12,896 nucleotides of DNA from Bacteroidetes bacterium GWA2_31_9b (GTDB taxonomy: Bacteria > Bacteroidota > Bacteroidia > Bacteroidales > UBA12077). The position numbers and the translations under genes were made by a program. Of the stretch, positions 1-6,833 are shown in pieces; within the stretch, counting starts at the first letter, position 1; every line of letters begins with the position of its first letter. Where the stretch lies: positions 4,417 through 17,312 of the forward strand of contig MENE01000150.1 in NCBI GenBank assembly GCA_001769005.1. Direction: 5' to 3'. Below the pieces are notes generated by a model. The model searched no databases. It saw only the letters and a program-made list of their open reading frames with translations, and was not told the origin of the DNA.

Positions 1-447
1 TCTGATATTGTGAGTTTAGTTGAAAACGAAGCGAACAGAATTAACTTGCGATTTAAATCGAAAAACTGGAAAGCAATACTCTTATTGAAAAGGCATCATA
101 GCCACGAAGAAATATTTCCTTTTTATTCTTCGGCAAATTTTTGCATGGTTACATCATTGCACGATGGAATGAACCTAGTAGCTAAAGAATTTGTAGCTTC
201 ACGAAATCATGATGATGGTACTCTTATACTAAGTCGTTTTGCTGGTGCATCTCAGGAACTTCAAGGAGCAATAATTGTAAATCCGTATGATATTGAAAAA
301 TCAGCAGACGCTATTAAATTAGCATTAGAGATGACAAAAGAAGAACAACATTTCAGAATGAGACAAATGCGACAGGTAATTGTTAAAAATAACATTTATT
401 CATGGGCAGCATCCATCTTGAGAACCATGGTAAATATTCATAATTAA
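1..447 (+). CDS. otsA: Trehalose-6-phosphate synthase (GT20), C-terminal part
   Basis: This is the 3' part of a glycosyltransferase family 20 gene. The frame is open from base 1, so the gene begins outside the window; the GTG at base 10 is just an internal valine. The enzyme joins glucose from a nucleotide sugar to glucose-6-phosphate, giving trehalose-6-phosphate in the cytoplasm. The visible residues match the C-terminal Rossmann half of OtsA: a stretch reading FYSSANFCMVTSLHDGMNLV, then AKEFVASR, then LSRFAGASQEL and IVNPYDIEKSADAI, which include the donor-binding DGMNLVAKE and the FAGA/NPYD signatures. The protein stops about 30 residues after NPYD, at the usual end of the GT20 domain, so no OtsB phosphatase domain is fused at the C-terminus. 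It converges on the SIR2 gene. Family assignment is firm; donor preference cannot be seen. Confidence 0.9.
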   Translation, partial: SDIVSLVENEANRINLRFKSKNWKAILLLKRHHSHEEIFPFYSSANFCMVTSLHDGMNLVAKEFVASRNHDDGTLILSRFAGASQELQGAIIVNPYDIEKSADAIKLALEMTKEEQHFRMRQMRQVIVKNNIYSWAASILRTMVNIHN

Positions 448-456
448 ATACAAGAC

Positions 457-479
457 AAAAGTAAATGCTATGTACTTTT
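457..479 (+). terminator. Possible weak terminator hairpin after otsA
   Basis: A 7-bp perfect stem (AAAAGTA at 457-463, TACTTTT at 473-479) with a 9-base loop lies 9 bases after the otsA stop. The 3' arm ends in four T's, but no further T-run follows and the stem is AT-rich, so this is only a candidate. Confidence 0.3.
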
Positions 480-483
480 AGAA

Positions 484-580
484 AATCAAACCAAATGCAA
501 TCATATAACTGTAAGGTAATAGTAAGCAGTTTTATATTTTAAAAAATATCCAGATTTTAGAATGATGTATTGGTTTGATT
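484..580. repeat. Imperfect long inverted repeat between otsA and the SIR2 gene
   Basis: AATCAAACCAA at 484-494 is the exact reverse complement of TTGGTTTGATT at 570-580. The similarity continues inward with two small gaps or mismatches to about 504 and 562, so the arms are about 20 bases. The enclosed 57 bases can fold further: AACTG/CAGTT near 508-530 and ATATTTT/AAAATAT near 533-548. The arms are directly adjacent to the 580-605 hairpin. Such nested folding could be a recombination site, a structured RNA or a 3' UTR element; the sequence does not decide which. Confidence 0.5.
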
Positions 581-605
581 AATGAGCGTAAGTTTCTCCT
601 CATTA
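580..605 (+). terminator. Hairpin with T-run between convergent otsA and SIR2 genes
   Basis: A 7-bp perfect stem (TAATGAG at 580-586, CTCATTA at 599-605) with a 12-base loop is followed on the plus strand by five T's. It sits 132 bases after the otsA stop and could end plus-strand transcription. On the minus strand it lies 14 bases after the SIR2 stop but has no T-run there. Confidence 0.35.
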
Positions 606-618
606 TTTTTGATACAAT

Positions 619-627
619 GTTATGGGC
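619..627. repeat. Left copy of inverted motif flanking the SIR2 gene
   Basis: GTTATGGGC overlaps the SIR2 stop codon; on the gene's own strand it reads GCCCATAAC. It is an inverted partner of GCCATAAC at 3234-3241. The pattern resembles the R''/R' core sites (ending AAC, starting GTT) of integron attC cassettes, but this is an inference. Confidence 0.35.
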
Positions 628-3208
628 AGTGTTTCTTGTAATTCTGTTTTCTATATTTGTCAAAACGATACTTGTTTTTTTGGATTAATTGGTCAATATA
701 TTTTGATTCTTCTGTCTTATTATTATAGTCAAGAGCCAATTTTAATGATGGTAAATTCACAGTATATAATTCTAATTTCTCCCATCGCAAAAGATTGTAA
801 AGATATTCTGCACTTATTTTTCCAATTATTAAATTCATTAAGTTTCTATCAATGTTACATAAAACTGGAAAGAAGTGAATAAATACCTGTTCACCAGTCT
901 TGTTAATTGTAGACAATATTTTTAAAGCAATTGCTTCTGTATCTGATTTTCTAATAATATTTGAAAACCGTTTAAAGTCGATTTCTGTTAATTTATCTAT
1001 TGTTGTTGCAAATTGCTGATAAGTGTAATCTGATTTTGCAAATAATTCTTGATAAAATGAATCAGATAATAAATTTAAAACATCAATAGTTTTTTGTTTG
1101 TTTATTTTTATAAGATTACTTGAAGCTTCGCCTACCATTTGAAAGTCAGCTTGTTCAAATTTTAACTTTAAAAATTCATTTGTTAAGCGATTATAGAGTT
1201 GGAAAGAAAGATAATTATTGGACAAATTTATCTCTCTTAATCCATTTTGAATAGATGCTAGATTTAACTTTTCTGTCTTTTTTGAAAGAGCATCAAAGTC
1301 TAATGTTTCACAAATTCTGAAAGTTTTGTTTTTGTCAAGTTTTGTAAACAAGTTAATGGCAATTCCAATTTGATTGAAATTTTCCTTCTCGATTCTTTCT
1401 TTAATCGAATTGTCATTTATTTTAAGAAAAAGTTGTTTTGAAATCTTTTCTGACAACTCACTTAGATTGTTAAGAAAAAAAGCAACTTCCTTAATACTTT
1501 CTCTATTTAGTTTCTCAACAATTTTTTCTTCTTCATTTCTAATTATGTCAATTGCAGATTCTTTTGAAGCCGTTTTAATTTTAATTATCAAAGAACGCAA
1601 GTCAAACTTTTCAATTGATTTTGGGTCATATTTTATTGTCCGAGATTTTTTAATGTCTTGGATTTTATCAGAACTTATAGCACCAAGCTCTCCTAAAGCT
1701 GAATATATATCACCATCTTTTGAATTTTCAAGTTTTTGTGAAATAATTTCATTTGGAACACTGTCTAATATTGCTTTGGTTCTTATGCTATCAATTACGT
1801 TTAAATTTGATAAAGCATTTGAAATATGTTGAATTGGTGCTGATTTAATTTTATTTAAAAAGAAATTATCCTTGTCGATTTCTGAGTATAAATATTTCGC
1901 TTCTTCCCAGCTAATATTAGAGTAAATATTCTTTAAAACTCTTGATACACCATCTATTCGTAGTTTTCCTAAATATCCTTTTTTTTCTTCATAGTCTTTT
2001 ATACTGTCAAAATGATAAAAGCTATTACGTTCAAGAATTATTTCTAATGATTCTTTTATGGTTTCTTTTTCCTTTTCATCAAGTATAGTTGTAGAACTTA
2101 GTTCTTCCCCGAATTGAGCAATATACTTATCAAATTCATCTTGCTTGTTCCGAGAGTTTTCTATTATATCTAAAGCAGAAATGCTTTCACTTACACTTTG
2201 ATAAAACTTAAAAATGAGATATTCAAATGAATCAATGGGCACAAAATATGAATTATCAAATTCTGATATGAAAGCCTTTGCACGCCAGTTTAATTTGTTA
2301 AAGTCACGACCACACCAATATAAGCCAAAATTATGTTTGCATTTAAGTTTTGTTAATGCATCCATAATAGAAATGTCAGCACCATTATAACCTACAATAA
2401 TAATGTCTAATGTATTTAATGCTTCACTTAGTTTGACTTCCATATTTTCCCACAAATTACTTGTTTCAGGAATTGTGTTTTTGATGTTTTCAAACAAAAA
2501 GTCTCCGTGCAGTTTTATAATGTTTGGTCTATGACTTAATACATTAATATATTTTGCAATTTCATTATGTGCATAAACTCTTGGTTTCTTGCTTGAATAC
2601 TTTACTAGCGAATCATTTATTAGGTCGTCAAAATTTGTTGTGAAAATATTTGAAAATAGATTTACTTCACTTGCAATTAAATGACTCAATAACAAATAAG
2701 CTCCTTTGGGTTCAGATTTATCAATTAAAAATTCAATAAATTTCTGTCTATCTCTTGGACTTTCTGAAAATTGATTGAACCAAAAACCATATAAGTTGTC
2801 ATTAAAAATGTCATCAAGATGTTCTTGAAAAACCTGGTCGTCTGTTTTATTTTTTCTTAAAAACGGTGGGATTGAATTTAAGTAAAAATCTTTTTCACTT
2901 AAAATATATTCTTTTAGTTTTAGTTCTTGCTCAAGCGTCTTTTGTTCAAAAATGTCTCTATTCGTTTCAAAGAAATCTTCATTAAATTCAAAATGACCTG
3001 TTTTAAAAGTGTTTCCCTTGGGGTAATTATCAAGAAACCACAATTTTTTAAGTATTGAAATTACTTCAAACCCTGTTGGTATGCCAGAACTCTTTGAACA
3101 ACCTGCCCCAAGAAAAAGTGAAAATTTAGGAATACTGTCAAAGTCAGGGTGTCTTGTCTGAACCTTGTTTAGCAAAAAGTCTAATGTCTTTATTTTCTCT
3201 TGTTTCAT
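620..3208 (-). CDS. SIR2-domain protein with C-terminal helical repeats, putative antiphage NADase
   Basis: The 862-residue protein has an N-terminal SIR2-like domain of the type found in bacterial defence proteins such as Thoeris ThsA and the DSR proteins. Visible motifs are the NAD-binding FLGAGCS with SSGIPTG (residues 32-46), TTNFDD (190-195), LHGD with the catalytic-type His234, and VGYNGAD (272-278). The Asn (N192) and His that ThsA needs for NAD cleavage are both present, so an active NADase is likely. No zinc-binding Cys motif of protein deacetylases is seen. Residues about 455-790 are predicted helical and show a repeat of about 39 residues (see findings), plausibly a sensor or oligomerisation region. 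No signal peptide or membrane segment is seen, so it is cytoplasmic. The ATG at 3208 is the first start after an in-frame TAG at 3214-3212, and no Shine-Dalgarno is visible. It starts 61 bases after the permease stop. A defence role is inferred from the domain only. Confidence 0.8.
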   Translation of the reverse strand: MKQEKIKTLDFLLNKVQTRHPDFDSIPKFSLFLGAGCSKSSGIPTGFEVISILKKLWFLDNYPKGNTFKTGHFEFNEDFFETNRDIFEQKTLEQELKLKEYILSEKDFYLNSIPPFLRKNKTDDQVFQEHLDDIFNDNLYGFWFNQFSESPRDRQKFIEFLIDKSEPKGAYLLLSHLIASEVNLFSNIFTTNFDDLINDSLVKYSSKKPRVYAHNEIAKYINVLSHRPNIIKLHGDFLFENIKNTIPETSNLWENMEVKLSEALNTLDIIIVGYNGADISIMDALTKLKCKHNFGLYWCGRDFNKLNWRAKAFISEFDNSYFVPIDSFEYLIFKFYQSVSESISALDIIENSRNKQDEFDKYIAQFGEELSSTTILDEKEKETIKESLEIILERNSFYHFDSIKDYEEKKGYLGKLRIDGVSRVLKNIYSNISWEEAKYLYSEIDKDNFFLNKIKSAPIQHISNALSNLNVIDSIRTKAILDSVPNEIISQKLENSKDGDIYSALGELGAISSDKIQDIKKSRTIKYDPKSIEKFDLRSLIIKIKTASKESAIDIIRNEEEKIVEKLNRESIKEVAFFLNNLSELSEKISKQLFLKINDNSIKERIEKENFNQIGIAINLFTKLDKNKTFRICETLDFDALSKKTEKLNLASIQNGLREINLSNNYLSFQLYNRLTNEFLKLKFEQADFQMVGEASSNLIKINKQKTIDVLNLLSDSFYQELFAKSDYTYQQFATTIDKLTEIDFKRFSNIIRKSDTEAIALKILSTINKTGEQVFIHFFPVLCNIDRNLMNLIIGKISAEYLYNLLRWEKLELYTVNLPSLKLALDYNNKTEESKYIDQLIQKNKYRFDKYRKQNYKKHCP

Positions 3209-3233
3209 TTGCTAATGTCGTTGTTTAGCATTT

Positions 3234-3241
3234 GCCATAAC
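3234..3241. repeat. Right copy of inverted motif flanking the SIR2 gene
   Basis: GCCATAAC, read as GTTATGGC on the SIR2 coding strand, lies 26 bases before the SIR2 start. It is followed on that strand by a TGCTAA/TTAGCA 6-bp hairpin (3210-3215 and 3225-3230). Seven bases are shared in inverted orientation with the motif at 619-627. Confidence 0.35.
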
Positions 3242-3269
3242 TATTTAATAGATGGAATAATTATAATCA

Positions 3270-4721
3270 TTATTTTTTTCTATTCCACAAATAATATACA
3301 GGCACACCTAACAAAACAATAATTAATCCGGGCCATGTATATTGAGGTTTATAGAGTAACAATATCACCAAAATAAAAGAAGCTACTAAAATATACAATG
3401 CAGGAATATATGGATAACCAAAAGCTTTATAAGGCCGTTCAGCATCGGGTCGTTTATACCGCAATACAAATATTCCTAAAATTGTAAGTACAAAGAAAAT
3501 GAGTACAGCAAAAATTACATAATCAAGCAAATTACTGTAAGTGCCTGAAAGACATAAAACAGAAGCCCAAACTCCCTGAATAATTAGAGCTATTGCAGGA
3601 ACACCTTTTTTATTTAATGTACCTACTTTTTTAAAGAATAAACCATCTAATGCCATTGCATAATAAACTCTGGCTCCGGTAAGTATTAATCCATTATTAC
3701 ATCCGAAAGTAGAAAATACAATAAATGCTGCCATAATAACTGATGAATATTCGCCAAAAATTCCACTCATTGCTGCTGTTCCAACTCTGTCGTTCGATGC
3801 AAATTGAATACCTTGTTCAATAGCGCTAATTCCTTCGGGAGAACCTCTTAATGGTAATGCGTAAATATAAACCAGATTAGTAAGCATGTAAACAAATGTC
3901 ACTATTAATGTACCTAAAGCCATTCCAAGAGGAACGTTTCTCTTAGGATTAATTACTTCACCCGAAGTAAATGTAAGATTATACCATGCATCATAAGTAA
4001 ATAGTGCTCCAACCATTGAAGTAGCAAGTGCAGCAATTAATGCAAAACCAGAAAGCGAAACAGCATTGCCACCATTAATCTGCAATGCATCCCAGAATAT
4101 TTTTTTGTTTTCAACAAAGGCTCCTGTACTTTTTGCAAGAAATAGTCCGAGTAAAATAAAGATTGCCAGAACAAATAATTTGGTATACGTAAAAGAATTT
4201 TGCATGTATTTACCTGTGCGAATACCTCTGGTATTCATCCAGGTTAGAAAAACAATTGAAGAAATGGCAACAATATGAACTGTGTGGAATTTAATAAATC
4301 CCAGGTTGAGCCACACATTTTCTTCAGATACCCAAGGAATAATTACACCGGAGAATTTTGCGAAAGCCATTGCTACTGCAGCAATTGAGCCTGTCTGAAT
4401 AACCATGAATAAAGTCCATCCATATAAAAATCCACTTAAAGGATTTAAAGCCTCTCGCAAGTAAACATATATTCCACCAGCCTTTGGGAACATGGATGCC
4501 AACTCGCCGTAGCTAACTGCGGCAATTAAAGTCATTAATCCTGCAACCAGCCACCCAACCATAAGCCATCCGGGAGAACCAATGGTTCTGGCCATATCAG
4601 CACTTACAATAAAAATGCCGGAACCAATCATCGAACCAATAACTATAGCTGTAGAATCGAATAGATTCAAGCTTTTTTTGAATTCAGACTCACCTGAATA
4701 TGATTTACCTTTCAACATCAT
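3270..4721 (-). CDS. APC-family amino-acid permease
   Basis: This 483-residue, very hydrophobic protein is an inner-membrane amino-acid transporter of the APC superfamily, closest in appearance to the LAT/SteT-type exchangers. The TM1 substrate-site signature GSMIGSGIF is at residues 29-37. It is followed by the loop YGELASMFPKAGG and by LREALNPLSGFLYGWTLF. About twelve membrane segments can be counted, with a short basic C-terminus (WNRKK). Length and layout are normal for the family. Two adjacent ATG codons (4721 and 4718) are possible starts. The first overlaps the end of the MetS-type gene by 17 bases in another frame, so translation is probably coupled to it. The gene therefore sits third in an NSS-MetS-APC amino-acid transport unit. 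Substrate cannot be read from sequence; neutral amino acids are a guess from the family and neighbours. Confidence 0.9.
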   Translation of the reverse strand: MMLKGKSYSGESEFKKSLNLFDSTAIVIGSMIGSGIFIVSADMARTIGSPGWLMVGWLVAGLMTLIAAVSYGELASMFPKAGGIYVYLREALNPLSGFLYGWTLFMVIQTGSIAAVAMAFAKFSGVIIPWVSEENVWLNLGFIKFHTVHIVAISSIVFLTWMNTRGIRTGKYMQNSFTYTKLFVLAIFILLGLFLAKSTGAFVENKKIFWDALQINGGNAVSLSGFALIAALATSMVGALFTYDAWYNLTFTSGEVINPKRNVPLGMALGTLIVTFVYMLTNLVYIYALPLRGSPEGISAIEQGIQFASNDRVGTAAMSGIFGEYSSVIMAAFIVFSTFGCNNGLILTGARVYYAMALDGLFFKKVGTLNKKGVPAIALIIQGVWASVLCLSGTYSNLLDYVIFAVLIFFVLTILGIFVLRYKRPDAERPYKAFGYPYIPALYILVASFILVILLLYKPQYTWPGLIIVLLGVPVYYLWNRKK

Positions 4722-4848
4722 TGTTTTCAGAATATGAATCGGATTCGGGATTTGGTTTTGTGAAAAGTACTTTCAGAAAAAAGTAAACCATAATAGCTGT
4801 AATTACAGTTTCTGAAACGATCATGAATATTAATGCTGTTCTGTTCAT
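4705..4848 (-). CDS. metS: MetS-type small subunit of NSS transporter (47 aa)
   Basis: This small gene starts 11 bases after the NSS transporter stop. The product begins MNRTALIFMIVSETVITAIM, continues with VYFFLKVLF, and has a polar tail rich in Pro, Ser, Glu and Asn that ends NNDVER. It has one membrane helix (about residues 5-29). In Corynebacterium, MetS is a small membrane protein needed with the NSS transporter MetP for methionine and alanine uptake; genes of the same shape lie next to NSS genes in many bacteria. Position, size, single helix and the M-x-x-x-A-x-x-x-M pattern fit that family. The last 17 bases overlap the APC permease gene in another frame, which suggests translational coupling. 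Assignment rests mostly on context and general sequence resemblance. Confidence 0.78.
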   Translation of the reverse strand: MNRTALIFMIVSETVITAIMVYFFLKVLFTKPNPESDSYSENNDVER

Positions 4849-4859
4849 AATTATTTATA

Positions 4860-6674
4860 TCAAATTGTACCTTCTCGTTTTCTACGTTTATAAGCAACAT
4901 ATATAAAACCCATATTCACAAAGAAAACAGATAATAAAAGCATTCGAGCAAAATCAATAAAAAATACTTTATTAATAACCTTTCCTGTGTAAACAATATC
5001 TCCAGTTTTAACTAAGCTGCCCATTCCAACAACAAGTTTGTCTTTATTGTCATATTTAATTGCTGATTGCTGTCCACTATCGTTTGCTATTCGAATAAAA
5101 TTTCTGCTATCTTGTTTATAAATAGAATCAACTACACCATTGTTTTCTGCATAAAATTCATTTGCAAAATACTCTGTGTTTGGTCCAATACCTATTTGTG
5201 TAATTTGACCAATAATACTTTCTTTATGCAATTCCCATCCACTAAAACTTATTCTATTCCATTCATCGTTTACCGGACGAATGAGAGAACCAAAAAAGAC
5301 AATAATTAGCATTAAAGGTGTAACCCATTTAATAATGAATCGATATATCCCGGGAACTTTAATATCAGCACCGGAAGTAATTTCTTTCCATCCCTTTTTA
5401 ATTCCAAAAACCCACGAGAATAGAACAGTTTCGATAAGAGCAAAGAACACAAGAGCGACACTTCCTGCCCAGTAATCATATTCATCGAGGACGCCCTGTT
5501 GAAAAAAGAGTACTGTAGGAAGTCCAAGTATTAAAATAGTAGTACCAAAAAACCATGCTGATTTTTTACGGCTCCAGTTAAATTCATCACGTAAGAAAGA
5601 CATATATGGAGTTCCCATTGCAAGCGAAGAAGTAATTCCTGCAAAAAATAATAAACCGAAAAATGCAAGTCCGGCAATAGCAGCTAAAATAGGACCCCAA
5701 TTCTGGAAAAGGAAAGGCATTGTTCTAAAACCTAGTCCTAGTCCACCAGCCGATGTAAGTTCAATTACTTTATCGATTCCAAGATAACCAATAGATATTG
5801 GAATTATAATTGCACTTCCTAAAACAACTTCAACAAATTCATTCATCCATCCGGCAGTCATGGCATTTAAGGCTATATCGTCTTTTTTCTTTACATAAGA
5901 TGCAAAACATTGCACAGAACCTTGTCCTAGTGATAAGGTGAAAAATATCTGCCCTGCTGCTGCCAGCCAAACCTTTGGACTCCAAAGAGAGTCATAGTTT
6001 GGGGTCCATAAAAAATTTAATCCAACTGTTCCATCATTTATTGCACCATCGTGACCAGCTAAAAGTGTGATTCCTTTTATTGCAAGGAAAATCCCAAAAA
6101 TGATAAGTAAAGGCATTATAATTTTTGCAGCTTTTTCAACACCTCCACTTAACCCTTTGCTTAATATCCAAGAATTAATTCCTAAACAAAGAAGAAAGAA
6201 AAAGACAGCTTCAAAAGGAATTCCTGTAGTTGATGTGTAAATATCTGTATATGAGTTAAAGAAATTAGCAACCTGATGTTGATTCATACCTTGAAATGTT
6301 CCGATAACTGAGTGATAAACATAAGAAAGTGTCCAGCTTTCTATATAGCAATAGTAGGATGCAATTGCTATGTTTGAAAAAATACCAAATGTACCAAGAT
6401 AAATCCAGAATCTTTTAATACCCATTTTTTGAAAAGTAAATGGTGTAGTATGATATCCAAACTGACCGCCAAATCTCCCGGATGACCATTCAATAAACAA
6501 TAATGGTATACCAAGTAAAAGAAAACAAACAAAGTAGGGGATGATAAAAGCTCCACCGCCATTCTGAACGGCTTGTACCGGGAATCGTAGAAAGTTTCCT
6601 AACCCAACAGCATTTCCAGCCATTGCAAGGATTAGTCCAACACGTGTTCCCCAGGATTCTGAAGATGAACTCAT
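4860..6674 (-). CDS. Sodium-dependent NSS-family amino-acid transporter (MetP-like)
   Basis: This 604-residue inner-membrane protein belongs to the neurotransmitter:sodium symporter family (LeuT fold), which takes up amino acids using Na+. The diagnostic TM1 region GNAVGLGNFLRFPVQ (residues 20-34) followed by NGGGAF is intact. It includes the unwound helix that binds Na+ and substrate in LeuT. Further signatures are GQIFFTLSLGQG (241-252) and the TM8 region GITSSLAMG (346-354). The protein is longer than typical bacterial NSS members (about 450-510 residues): residues about 467-570 form a soluble insert before the last membrane helix (about 572-594). The ATG at 6674 directly precedes the family N-terminus (SWGTRVGLILA), so the start is well supported. 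The next gene encodes a MetS-type small subunit, which favours a MetP-like transporter for methionine/alanine or other neutral amino acids; the substrate is inferred. Confidence 0.92.
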   Translation of the reverse strand: MSSSSESWGTRVGLILAMAGNAVGLGNFLRFPVQAVQNGGGAFIIPYFVCFLLLGIPLLFIEWSSGRFGGQFGYHTTPFTFQKMGIKRFWIYLGTFGIFSNIAIASYYCYIESWTLSYVYHSVIGTFQGMNQHQVANFFNSYTDIYTSTTGIPFEAVFFFLLCLGINSWILSKGLSGGVEKAAKIIMPLLIIFGIFLAIKGITLLAGHDGAINDGTVGLNFLWTPNYDSLWSPKVWLAAAGQIFFTLSLGQGSVQCFASYVKKKDDIALNAMTAGWMNEFVEVVLGSAIIIPISIGYLGIDKVIELTSAGGLGLGFRTMPFLFQNWGPILAAIAGLAFFGLLFFAGITSSLAMGTPYMSFLRDEFNWSRKKSAWFFGTTILILGLPTVLFFQQGVLDEYDYWAGSVALVFFALIETVLFSWVFGIKKGWKEITSGADIKVPGIYRFIIKWVTPLMLIIVFFGSLIRPVNDEWNRISFSGWELHKESIIGQITQIGIGPNTEYFANEFYAENNGVVDSIYKQDSRNFIRIANDSGQQSAIKYDNKDKLVVGMGSLVKTGDIVYTGKVINKVFFIDFARMLLLSVFFVNMGFIYVAYKRRKREGTI

Positions 6675-6833
6675 TTTTAATCCAAATTATAATTTATACT
6701 GATTTTTAAATAAGAATTATTTTTAAATTAATCTTATATACAATTATAAAAATTAATTTCGAATTTCTTTGATATTCAGTTGTAATTTAAATTGGTTTTA
6801 AAGTAAGTATAAAATAATTGGAGATTCTTTAAT

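Noticed and set aside
502..627. Calling a definite integron attC site
   Set aside because: The core-like GTTAT/ATAAC motifs are there, but I could not align convincing L'' and L' boxes and no integrase gene is in the window; kept only as a hypothesis.
622..1832. Open frames on the plus strand opposite the SIR2 gene (622-882 and 1374-1832)
   Set aside because: They lie antisense to a long coding gene with clear domain motifs; their products have no recognisable features beyond the low-complexity hydrophobic look expected of the reverse strand of AT-rich coding DNA.
6725..6759. AAATTAAT/ATTAATTT inverted repeat upstream of the NSS gene
   Set aside because: Eight A/T-only base pairs in a very AT-rich gap are expected by chance; no loop or T-run of terminator type is present.
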